A stretch of 30,917 bases of DNA from Allomyces macrogynus ATCC 38327 (taxonomy: Eukaryota; Blastocladiomycota; Blastocladiomycetes; Blastocladiales; Blastocladiaceae), in NCBI GenBank assembly GCA_000151295.1, contig GG745350.1:706979-737895 (forward strand). Reading direction: 5' to 3'. Positions within the stretch are counted from its first letter, which is position 1. Each line of letters begins with the position of its first letter. This document shows, one piece after another, positions 8,077-17,628 of this stretch. The position numbers were made by a program, and so were the translations under genes. Under the pieces are notes generated by a model. The model was not told where the DNA came from and did not search any database. It worked only from the letters and a program-made list of their open reading frames with translations.

Positions 8077-11000
8077 TCACCGCCGTGGCCGTTTCTGCTG
8101 CCGCGTATCGCGCCGCGCCGCTGCTGCCGTCGACGACGATGCACCACCCTCATACTCAGGATCCGCTGAACCGTCATCGTCGTCGTCCACATCCACATCC
8201 ACATCCACGTCCTCTACCTCATCCGACGCGTCATCCGATTCATCGCTCCATGGGGAACGTTTGCGCTTGCTCGACCGTGCCGGGGCCGCACGAGGCGCGC
8301 GGGATCGAACACGGTCATCAGCTTCATCCTCTTCCTCCAGTGCGTCGTCCAAATTGCCGTCATCCCACGCGGCCCGAACGCGGTTGCTGGCGGTCTCGGC
8401 CGCCGCACGGCGTGGGCGCGATGCTGGTTCACTCACCCCGCCGTTGGCCGTATGTGGCCGAGTGCGCGTGGCAGAACGCGTCGACCGTGGCGCTACCGAC
8501 CGACGCATGGGCGCGTCGTCGTCGTTGTGACCCTCGTCGTCGTTGTTGTCGTCGCGCAAGTGAGACCGTGTCGCAGCCGCCCGCGAGGACCGGACGCTTG
8601 TGCGGGTCGGCAGCGGCGGCGGCGGGGGCGGCATTTCGTCGTCTTCATCGTCGTCGCGCACTGGAGACCGTGTTGCGGCAGGCCGCGGCGGCGGCGCCCG
8701 TGTCGTCGTGCGGGTCGACCGCAAGACCTCGTCCTCGTCTTCGCCTTCATCGTCGTCACTGCGCACTTCCCACTGAACCGCGTTCGCTCGCGGCGGCTGT
8801 CGCATCCTCGTGCGCGCCGGCAGCGGCGGCATCTCATCCTCATCCTCATCCTCATCGTGTTCACGCACATGCGACCGTGCCGCAGCTGCGCGCGCCCGTC
8901 GCATCCTCGTGCGCACCGACGGCGGCGGTGGCGGCGTTACGTCATCCTCCTCCTCCTCAACGTCGTCATGCACTTGGGACCGTGCCGCCGCTCGCGTCGA
9001 TCGCACACTCGTGCGGCTCGGGAGCACCACCTCCTCTCCGTCATCTCCGACCTCCGACGCCCGCCGCCGCGCCGTCCCCGCCGTCGCCGCCGTGCGCCGA
9101 GTGCGCCTTTCCGGCCCGTCATCCACCGCGAGCGCCGACATGGCCGCCTGCGCCCCCACCTTCGCTTGTCGTGTCGGGCGCGTGCGCGACGATGCTGACG
9201 GAGTAATCGCGGTCCGCGCTGCCGCCGGAAACGACGCCGACGCTGACGCGCCGATGCGCGTCGCGCGTAGCGGCCGCCCGTTGTTCGAGTAGAGCGTGTC
9301 CGACTGCGCCGCACTTGACGACGACGAGGACGAGGAGCGTGGCGTGGGTGTACGCGGCGTTGTGCTGCCGTTGGCGACAGGCGGCGCGAGCGGGTCCGGT
9401 GCGTCGGGCGATTCCGTGAAGAAGGCGTGCACGCGGCGCACCCGCTGGTGATGCGACGCTGTCGGCGCCGTTGCGGGGGATGCCGATGCGGAAGCCAGTC
9501 CGGCGGGCGGGGTGTCGCCGTCGGCACCCCACCCGGACTCGTACCCGTCATTGGCGTGCCGCGCGGCCGCGGCCGCGGGCGGATGCAGGGCCGGTGTCGG
9601 CGTTGCGGGCGACGACATCGCGCGCAGAATCGGGATCCGCACCATCAGCGGGGGCGGCGGCGGGCCGACCCACTCGGCACAGACGTCGTCGAGGCCCGTG
9701 GCGAGTGCCGGCGGTAAATTGCCCGCGGCGCGGAGCCGCGCCACGTCGCGCGCGAGTTCCGTGAGCGACCGGTAAAACCGCGTGAGCAAGCGTGCGCGGA
9801 GCATCGAGGGAGACATGGGCCGGTCCTGCCCAGGGACCCGGGCCGCAGGGGAGGTGTGTTCGTCGACGGCCACGGTATCGAGCAGGTGCAGAAACTCTTG
9901 GGCGACCCGGTTGGCAATGTGCGGCACGGTCGTGTCGGGCATGCCCGGCGAAAGCAGTTCCCAGGGACTGCATGCGGTTGGTGGCACGTCACCGTTGTCG
10001 CCGCCGCTCCACTGCACGCGGTACCGTTCCCAGAGAACATCGTCGTGCACGTCGGTGACCGTGCACGCCCAGGGCTCGTCGACATCGAGGTAGATGGCCG
10101 CGTCGGCCAGGGCCAAGTCGACGGCGAGTGCCTGCTCGACGCGCGCCGACAGGACCAGGAAATCGGGCACGTTGTCGAGCTCCTCGTAGTGCAGCTCAAA
10201 CATTTCGCCGCCGCGGCCAACGACTTGCAAGTGCAACACGATCGTGTACCCGGTGCGCTTGGGGCGCGATACACTGTACGGCTTGACGGCCACATCAACC
10301 ACGACACAGGCCAGAAATTCCTCGTGCGGCGCAAACTCAGTCCAGGCCATGGGCGGGTTGCGGTAGGGGTTCTTCTGCTTGCTATCAAACTGGTCGCGCG
10401 CCGCACGCAAAAAGTTGGACATGTACCCTTGCGGGAAAAAGTGGACGCGGTCGTCGACTTGCGGATAGTACCCCTGGACCGTCGGCCGCAGCTGGAGCAT
10501 CCACGACGGGTACACGGCGTCGGGGCTCATGCCGGTGGGCACGGGCACCGACATGATGTCGGTCACTTCATCCTGGTGCTCGGGCAGCGGCAACGGGTAC
10601 AGGCGCCCAAGACACTCGGCCAGCGACATGCCCTCGGAAGGCGACAGGACGCTTGCGCCGTCAGCGCCGGCCAGGTCGGCGCCATGGCCCCCGAACGGCT
10701 CCGCGCCCATGGCACCCATTTCGCCCTCCGACTCGGAGTGCGTCTGCGCCATTTCTTCGTCGCTTGGCGGAACCGAATCCAGCGGCTCCGGTCGCGGAGA
10801 GGGCGGGACAGCGTCAGCGTGATCGCGGACATCGGCATCGTCCTCTTCTTCTTGTACAATCTGGCGTCGGCGAACACGACGACGCCGATTCGCAGTGGGC
10901 AACTCGGCCTCGCCACCATCGCGACCGCCGTCGTCGTTCTCTTCAGGCACCACCGGGCGCGGAGGACTCGGTGGCCGCCGCGCGGCCTCGCGCAGCCGCT

Positions 11001-14000
11001 GCATCCCTTGTCGATTCCGTGCCGACGTGCGCTCGCCACTCCGTGGCTCGCGGGACCCACGGTTCGCAGGAGCGCGGTACCCGTCGGCGTCATCGTCATC
11101 ATCCCGCCCTGGGATCGGCGACGGTGCGTCGCCGAAATTGTAATGCGAAGGGCGCCGCGTCCGCCGCATGGGCCGGCCAGACTGCGACAGCTGCACGGGC
11201 TCCGGCGATGCCGCACGGCCACGACGTGGGGCGCCGCGGTTCCGCCGCTGGTTGGCGGTCGACGACGACGATGCCGCCGCTGCCGCCTCTGGAGCGGATC
11301 TGTCCGAGCCGGCGCCTTCGTCGGCGGTCGCGGATCCACGGCGCGTGCGGGTGCGGCCACTGGTCCCACGAGCTGGGCGGCCGTGGCCGCTGCGGGTCCG
11401 ACGAGGACCGTTGGCGTCCGGCTCAGCGCCCGACGAGTTGCCGGCATTGGGCAAGTCGTCCTCGTCCTCTGCGTCGTCGTCGTCGTCGTGCGAGTCAAAC
11501 TCGGCCTCCTCCTCGTCGTCGTCCGACTCGTTCAGACTTTCGGCCGCATCCGCATCCACGTCCATCGGATCCTCGTCCTCCTCGCCGTTGTTATTGGCGT
11601 CGCGCGCTGCACGCCGCGTGCGCGGCCCACGCCGCCGGCCACCTCGACGTGCCGGCGTAGCTCGCGCCGCGTGGTCGTTCTGGTAATCCTCGTCGTCCGA
11701 GTCGTCGGGCTCGATCGCCGGGAAATTGAAATCGTCCGGGATGTAATACACGTCGGCAGGCTGTGGCGGCGCCGCATGCCGTGCGGCACTCGATTTGGGT
11801 CGCCGCGCCACGGCCTTGGCGTGCACCTGGAACTCGGTCGCGGTCATGAGCGTTGACGGTTCGTCCATGCTCGGCACGCGTAGGAGGTCGGCGAGCAAGT
11901 GCATGACGACCGCGTCCGACTCGCGCAAGTCCGCGGGCGACAGACCTGCCGGGATGGCCGTGCGCGACGCGAGCGGCGGCTGCACCTCGTATGCGTCCTG
12001 GTTGCGCGGGCGAATGTACTGTGCGTGTTCCTCGTGGTACGGGTGGGCGTGCTGCACGAGTGTCGGAACGAGCGCGGTCGCATTCAGTGCCTCGAAATCC
12101 GATGCGAAAAACTGCTCGCGCGGCGCGGCCCACCTGTCGCGCCCCACGGCATACGCGTGCGTGACCTGCACGCCGTCGGCGTCGCCGCCGTCACGCGTGT
12201 ACTCGGAGACGAGAAACGTCCACCCGTCGGGCGAGAACTTGGCGTCGCCGACATAGCTGTGCCGGAACTGTCGCGACCACAATGGGGCTGCGCGGTGTCG
12301 GTTCCACAGCGCCACGTAACCCTGCTCGTAGGTTGCCGTCAGGAACACTGTAGGCACCTGCGGGTGCGGCTCGAGCGTCAGGATCTCGCGCGGCTCGTCG
12401 TGCGTCGAGGGCGCGACACCATCGCCGCGCATTACTTGCACGAGATCGCCCGTCGCCGACTCGAACACGCGCAGGTACCCGTCGGCGTTGGCCGTGACGA
12501 CAAAGTCGTCTCTGTTGAGCCAGCAGAAGAGCAGCACGTTGGGCTTGATCTTGCGCCGGCGGCGGCGGCGCTGTGGGGCCGCACCTTCGGCCGCGGCGGG
12601 CGGCGGTGGGGGTGGTGGCGGTTGCTCGTCGGCGTCGGGCACGATCGGTGCGTTGTCGAGCTCAATCGCCTTCCACTGGGCGAACGAGGCGTCCCACGTC
12701 CAAATAGTCGCCTTACCGTCGTCGCTCGCCGCCAGGAGCCGGTCGCCCTTGTTTGAGAACTGCACGTCGACGAGCGACCCTTGGTGACGGAGGTGCGCGA
12801 CCGGTCTCAGCACAAAGTTGGGGCCGTTTTGCGGGTCCGGGGTCGGCGACGGGACAAATGGAACCGGCTCGGTGGGCAGCTCTCCGGCCGGGCTGATGAT
12901 CAGACCCGGTGGCTCCTGTGCCGGCGCGGGCGGCGCGTCAGGAGCCGGTAGCGGTAGCGGTGGTGGAACTTCTTGGGCCGCAGGAACAGGTGGTTGAGCA
13001 GGAAGAGCAGGTCCACCGTGCGGCGATGGCGCCGCCGACGCTTCTCCCATGACCACGTCGGCCCCCGCCGGTCCAGCGGCGAGCCGATGCTCGATCAACG
13101 GTCGCGTCGTGAATACGCGCAGCACGCCATCGCTGCCGCCGACCGCGAGCCGCAGGCCCGCCGGGTCAGTACTCAGGCACACGGGGTAATCGGACGCTGT
13201 GGTCTGGACGCGCACGGTCAAGGGCCGATCCGGGTCGGCAAACGTCGCGGGCGCCCCACCGGCCCCACCACGTCGCCACAGCCAGACACGCACCATGCCG
13301 TCGTCGCGCGTTGCCGCAATCAGGAGCCGCGTCTCGTCGACGGCCGAGGCGCTCCACAGCAGCGCTGTGACATTGTTCATCTTGACTTGCCGGTTGAGCG
13401 GGTGCGTGCCTACGAGCGGCGTGCGCAAAATGACCATGGGCTGGCCCGTCTGCAGGTTCCACACGCGAATCGTGCCGTCGCATGCGCCCGACGCGATCAT
13501 GGTGTTTTCGCGGTTCACGGCCAGGCACTGCACGTCGCCGAGGTGGCCGCGCAGGCAGTGCAGCAGCCACCCGGTCTCGGCGCACCAGATCTTGATGGTC
13601 CAGTCGTTGGAGCCAGTGATGAAGCGCTTTTGCGTGCGGTCAAACGTCATGCACAGCACCTCGAACGTGTGCCCGACGACTTGGCCTATCGGTTCGAACC
13701 GACGCATGCTCGCCTCGAGCGTCACGGCACCGGGGCGGCCTTGCTCGCGGGCGCGTAGGCGATGAACTACAAGTGGGTTTGTGGGTCATGGGTCAATGTC
13801 GGTCATTGCTCGACAGGTGGTCGAAAATGCGGCATACTCATGGACGGCGCGATCCGCTGGCGCGGCGGGTTCGGAAACGCCAAGAGCGATGAGAGGGACT
13901 TGGCCTCGATCCATTGTTGGGCAATGGTGGGCAGGAGCGGCGCCGGAAAGGCCTCGACGGCGCGTTTCTACAAAGTGGCGGACGCAACGGTCAGGCACTT

Positions 14001-14571
14001 GATTTGATCACTGTGCGCATCACTCACTCACGGCCCGCTGGGCTGAAGAAACGAGGGCGGCAACGGCGCACCAGTTCGTGCGGCGTGAGCGATCGCTCGT
14101 TGCCGCGGTAGGTGAGCGTGCGGGGCAAGAAGCCATTTTGGTGTGCGGACGCGAGCAGGTCGTGCGCGATGCGGTCGCCGCCGGGCAAGGACGCGAGAAA
14201 GTCGCCGACGAGGAAGACAAGCTGGACGAAGACAGGGACGATGGATGTGGTCAGCTCATGCTCGCTTCGACAATGAAATGAGAAGGAACCAGCGTACTTC
14301 TGATCGCAGGCAAGATTTTGCGCGGAAATTGAGCAATAACGTGGGAGGAGAACATCGTGGAGGGTGGAAGGGGTGATGGTTGTGGTGACGTTGCCGTCGT
14401 CACAGACGGCATGGCATGTCGAACCGCAGAAAAATGAACCGTAGCAAAATGAATCGCTGATGAGTGCTCTGTCACTGCGCGCATCTCCATGAAGGCCACC
14501 GCCATTTCGAAGAGCGAGAACATACCGCCCGTGAGCTGGACGCCGTGGTTGTTGTTGGCTGTGGCGGCCAT
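8077..14571 (-). CDS. BRWD/PHIP homologue (WD40, cryptic Tudor, degenerate bromodomain)
   Basis: The last exon, 13766-8077, encodes about 1,895 residues: WD40 repeats (13700-11900; VLCMTFDRTQKRFITG, NDWTIKIW, GTIRVW), an acidic Ser/Arg-rich linker, a PHIP-type cryptic Tudor region (10520-9940; VDDRVHFFPQGY, DFLVLSARVEQAL, CSPWELL) and a bromodomain-like piece (9830-9670; MLRARLLTRFYRSLTEL). A long Arg/acidic tail follows. Upstream exons recover the family's N-terminal helical region. Exon 13967-13838 joins by a 71-nt intron (A|GTATGC...TTGTAG). Exon 14299-14032 has QLVFLVGDFL and NGFLPRTLTYRGNERS, matching PHIP's N-terminus. Exon 14571-14476 supplies the ATG. The 14032/13967 junction is off by one frame, and the 14299 acceptor could be 14260. 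Family members are CUL4-DDB1 substrate receptors that read histone H3. The bromodomain lacks an obvious acetyl-lysine-binding Asn. Total is about 2,050 residues. Confidence 0.85.
8480..9040 (-). repeat. Degenerate tandem protein repeat in the PHIP homologue tail
   Basis: The C-terminal tail repeats a unit of roughly 30-40 residues about five times: an Arg-rich block (TRTSVRSSRAAATRS or similar), a short SxVRD-like turn, an acidic run of D/E, and a proline run (PPPPPP). Blocks differ by point changes and length, so this is an old, diverged array. It alternates strong positive and negative charge, which suggests a disordered contact surface; no known domain was recognised. Confidence 0.55.
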
Positions 14572-15563
14572 AGTGGATGCGGCTGCTCGAGCCAGACAAA
14601 TTGATGTGGTGGGTGGGGTGAGCCAGACTCGCAAACCAACATCGAACAACAAACTGGAACACACACACAGATCGTCTCGTCGTCCAAAATCGACAACTTG
14701 GTGACCTCTTCAAACCACCACTGCGCGCGCAATTCCACTCGCAATCGCCACCCACTCGGCGCGATCGGGAGCAGAGACCGTGGCGGACGCGGTGCCGCTC
14801 TCGTTCGTGCGATTTTTCCGGGCGGGTCCCGGGTCGAAGCGCCGTGACGGTGCGCAAGGGCGAGATTGGTGCAGTGCGGGGGGTTAGAACAAGAGGTGGT
14901 TCGCTTGGTTTGGAGGCCAAAAATCGGTGGGGAAAGCCGGCTTGGACGACGGCCGGACGACGCCTTTTCAAGGCGTCTCACAGCACGCGAGTGCGCGGCA
15001 GCACACTCTGGTCGTTTGCGCGTCACCTCGTCGTCACGTCGGCCAGCTTGCCGGCACCGCCATATGCGCTCGGGGGTGGTGGTCGTGATTTGCAGTCGCG
15101 GGCCAACTGCTGCCGTGTTTGCCCATCTTGACCTGGCCGCGACCGCCCATTGGAGATAACTGTTGCCCACACTCGCGCCAACCTGACCCAGTTTCTCGAC
15201 AGAGCGCATGCGCGCGCTCTAGTCCCTGCAAGCTGTCGACGGGAGCTCAGGGCGGCTGACCCGTGGACGTCGATGCAGCGGCCAGGCAAAAACGCGAGCT
15301 GCGCTGGTCGCGCTCGGCACTTTGGACATGACCTTGCAGAACCGCATTGAATATTGCTGGAGAGACCATATTTATTACACTCTAACGAATGGGAAACCGT
15401 GGTTGTGGTTGGTGGAGCAGTTAGTGAGGGGGCCGAATGGATGGAAGTTGGTGGACTTGGTCGTGGAGAGCGGTGCGATGTGTCGCCTCGTCGTGCATCG
15501 CCTCTCCTCTCGACACGATCACCACCCCTTCAAAGCCTTGACCTTGAAGAGGGCAGCAGCATC
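14572..15563. other. Divergent intergenic region between the PHIP homologue and APN1
   Basis: About 1 kb between two divergently transcribed start codons, so it should hold both promoters and 5' leaders. There is a 7-bp-arm palindrome at 15201-15220 (AGAGCGC...GCGCTCT) and an A/T-richer patch at 15345-15390 (ATATTTATTACAC), 175-220 nt before the APN1 ATG, which may be promoter-associated. Minus-strand open frames here lack coding character. Confidence 0.4.
15201..15220. repeat. Short inverted repeat
   Basis: Seven-base arms AGAGCGC / GCGCTCT flank a 6-base ATGCGC centre. It could be a dimeric factor site or chance in a GC-rich promoter region. Confidence 0.3.
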
Positions 15564-17550
15564 ATGCCTCCGGCCACCCGCAGTCGCGCCGCGCCCGCAA
15601 AGACCGCCACGGCGGCCGGCACCAGCACGAACGAACCGGCAGCGAGCACGAGCAGTGAGTTCCGCACCGCAACGACAGCACCGGCCGCCGATCAGGTCGA
15701 CCCGATCACCGAGTCAGCAGCAGCACCAGCTCGCCAAGCGACCACGCGCGGCCGTGGTGGGCGTGGTCGTGGACGTGGACGTGGGCGTGGGCGTGGGAGG
15801 GCAACGGTTTCTCGTCCTCGCGGCAAGGTCGCGACCAAAATTGATCGCGCCGCCGGTGATCAGTCCGACAGTGACCTGTCGTCGGCAGACGACTTCAAAC
15901 CGACCCCCAAGAAGAAGGCCACCAAGCAAAAGGCGGCCGCGCGCGCCAACGAGGACAACGACAGCGACGTGTGCTCGTGTGCGAGTCGGTCCAACGCTGG
16001 CTCTGGGTCCGAATTGGAGGACGACGAAGAGCCCGAACCGGTCAAGGGCCGCAAGCGAACTGCCAAGGCCACTGCAACCTCAACCCGCGCTGCCGCGACG
16101 CGCGCCAAGCGCGCCAAGACGGACCAGGACGACGTGGATCCCGACGACGACGGCGACGAGCAGGAAAAGCCCATCAAGAAGACGACCAAGGAGGGCGCTG
16201 CCACTGCCCCCAAAAAGCAGCGCGCGAAGAACAAGAAGAGGGACGATACCCCCGACGAAATGATTCCCCGGCTGCTCAACGAGCGCAAGCTCGTTGGTGC
16301 ACGTCTCGGCCGCCGGCGGGCCCGAAAACGCCATCAAGAACGGGCTCAAGATTGGGTACTTGCGCTTGAGTTTGACTCTGAGATGAGAGTGCCATCGACT
16401 TACTTGACCTCGACCCGCATCGCAGCTGCAATGCCATTTCCTTCTTCCTCAAGTCGTCGCGGTCCTGGAAATCCAAGCCGCTGAGCGACGAGTCGATTGC
16501 GGCCTTCAAGAAAGAGTGTTCAACGCACATCTACGACGCGGCCGCGACCATGATCCCGCACGGGTCCTACTTGGTGAACCTCGGGAACCCCGACGCTGGT
16601 ACGTGTAGAGTTGCTGCCTGGCCAAGGTATTCGAGTCACAAGCACTGACTGTGGGAGATGTTGATTGCAGAGAAGCGCCAAAAGAGCTACGATTTCTTCC
16701 TCGACGAGATGCAGCGGTGCAACGCGCTCGGCATCAAGTTCTACAACTTCCAGTCGGTATCTCGCCCCGTTTTGGTGCTCAACGCTGTCGCCGTGCTGAC
16801 TTTTTCCTTCTCCACCGTGCTGTTAGTCCCGGATCCACGGTCGGCGAGTGCACCGAGGACGAGTGCATCACGCACATTGCGTCCGAGGTCAACAAGGCGC
16901 TCGCTTCGACGACGTCGGTCATGGCCGTGATTGAAAACACGGCTGGACAAGGGAACAACGTCGGGTACAAGTGGGAGCACCTGCGTGACCTGATTGCCCA
17001 GATCAAGGACAAGGACCGAGTCGGTGTTTGGTACGCGCGAGCTCCCAACTCATTGCCGCGCTGGTCGGTAGCGCAAGTGCTCACGCTCGGCTTTCGGCTT
17101 CAACTCGAGCCTGGATACGTGCCATCTTTTCGCGGCAGGGTACGATATCCGCACGCGCGAGGCCTACGAGGAGACGGGAGTTCGACTCGCTCGTTGGACT
17201 CAAGCACTCGAAGGCCTACCACGTGAACGACTCCAAGGGCGACCTGGGTCCGTGATTTCACTATCCATCCGACCTGGACTACTTCGCCTCACTTACGTCT
17301 TTCCCAACTCGTCCGTAGGGTGTCGCAAGGACCGCCACGCGCCGCTCGGCGACGGCAAGATCGGCCTTGAGCCGTTCAAGTTTTCATGCAGGACCCGCGG
17401 TTCGACAACCTGCTTTTCATTCCCGAGACGCCCGAGGAGGACAAGTGGCCCGCGGAAATTGCACTGCTGCATTCGTACATGAATGAAACGGCCAAGGCGC
17501 CTGAGGAGGGCAAAGTGGAGCAAGAGGATGGCAAAGCAGAGCAGACGTGA
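15564..17550 (+). CDS. APN1: Apn1-type AP endonuclease (endonuclease IV), frame-disrupted as read
   Basis: Exons are approximately 15564-16355, 16426-16598, 16671-16752, 16827-17030, 17110-17247 and 17319-17550, with introns of 70-79 nt. The enzyme cleaves 5' of abasic sites in base-excision repair with three Zn ions. A disordered N-terminus of about 240 residues (Ala/Thr-rich, an RGRGRG tract, Lys/Arg/acidic blocks) precedes the TIM barrel. All ligand motifs of the family are present: HVSAAGG, PHGSYLVNLGNP, FHPGST (the His codon is split by intron 3), IENTAGQGNN, LDTCH, HVNDSK, DRHAPLG and PETPEED. The frame is broken three times within exons: at GGTGCACGTC (about 16296-16303; G-A|H), at ACGGGAGTTC (about 17174-17183), and in a T run at 17381-17384. 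It is either a young pseudogene or affected by sequence errors. The tail is Glu/Lys-rich. It converges on the PPR gene across 72 bp. Confidence 0.85.
15757..15802 (+). repeat. GGACGT/GGGCGT hexamer array coding RGRGRG
   Basis: An imperfect hexanucleotide array (GGWCGTGGRCGT-like) inside APN1 exon 1 encodes alternating Arg-Gly after RGGRGRG. RG/RGG tracts commonly bind nucleic acid and are arginine-methylated. Its repeat nature makes copy number likely to vary. Confidence 0.6.
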
Positions 17551-17577
17551 ATGTACAAACATTTTGGACACGTTGCG

Positions 17578-17628
17578 ATCCATCAGCACTTGGTTCAAAA
17601 ATGCAATCCATCAGCACTCGGCTCAAAA
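17578..17628. repeat. Tandem 23-bp direct repeat between APN1 and the PPR gene
   Basis: Copies at 17578-17600 and 17606-17628 share 21 of 23 bases (ATCCATCAGCACT[T/C]GG[T/C]TCAAAA). The second copy contains the stop codon (17625-17623) and last codons of the minus-strand PPR gene; the first lies just past it. It looks like a short local duplication that extended the shared 3' region of two convergent genes. Confidence 0.75.

Noticed and set aside
9856..11856. Plus-strand open frame of 666 codons
   Set aside because: It lies antisense to the conserved PHIP homologue; high GC keeps antisense frames open. It is Arg/His-rich with no domain.
14472..15209. Minus-strand open frame of 245 codons upstream of the PHIP homologue
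   Set aside because: Mixed composition, no third-position bias, and it overlaps the promoter/leader and first exon in another frame; no homology seen.
15757..15802. Possible CRISPR or satellite array
   Set aside because: It is a short in-frame hexamer expansion coding Arg-Gly inside APN1, with no spacers.
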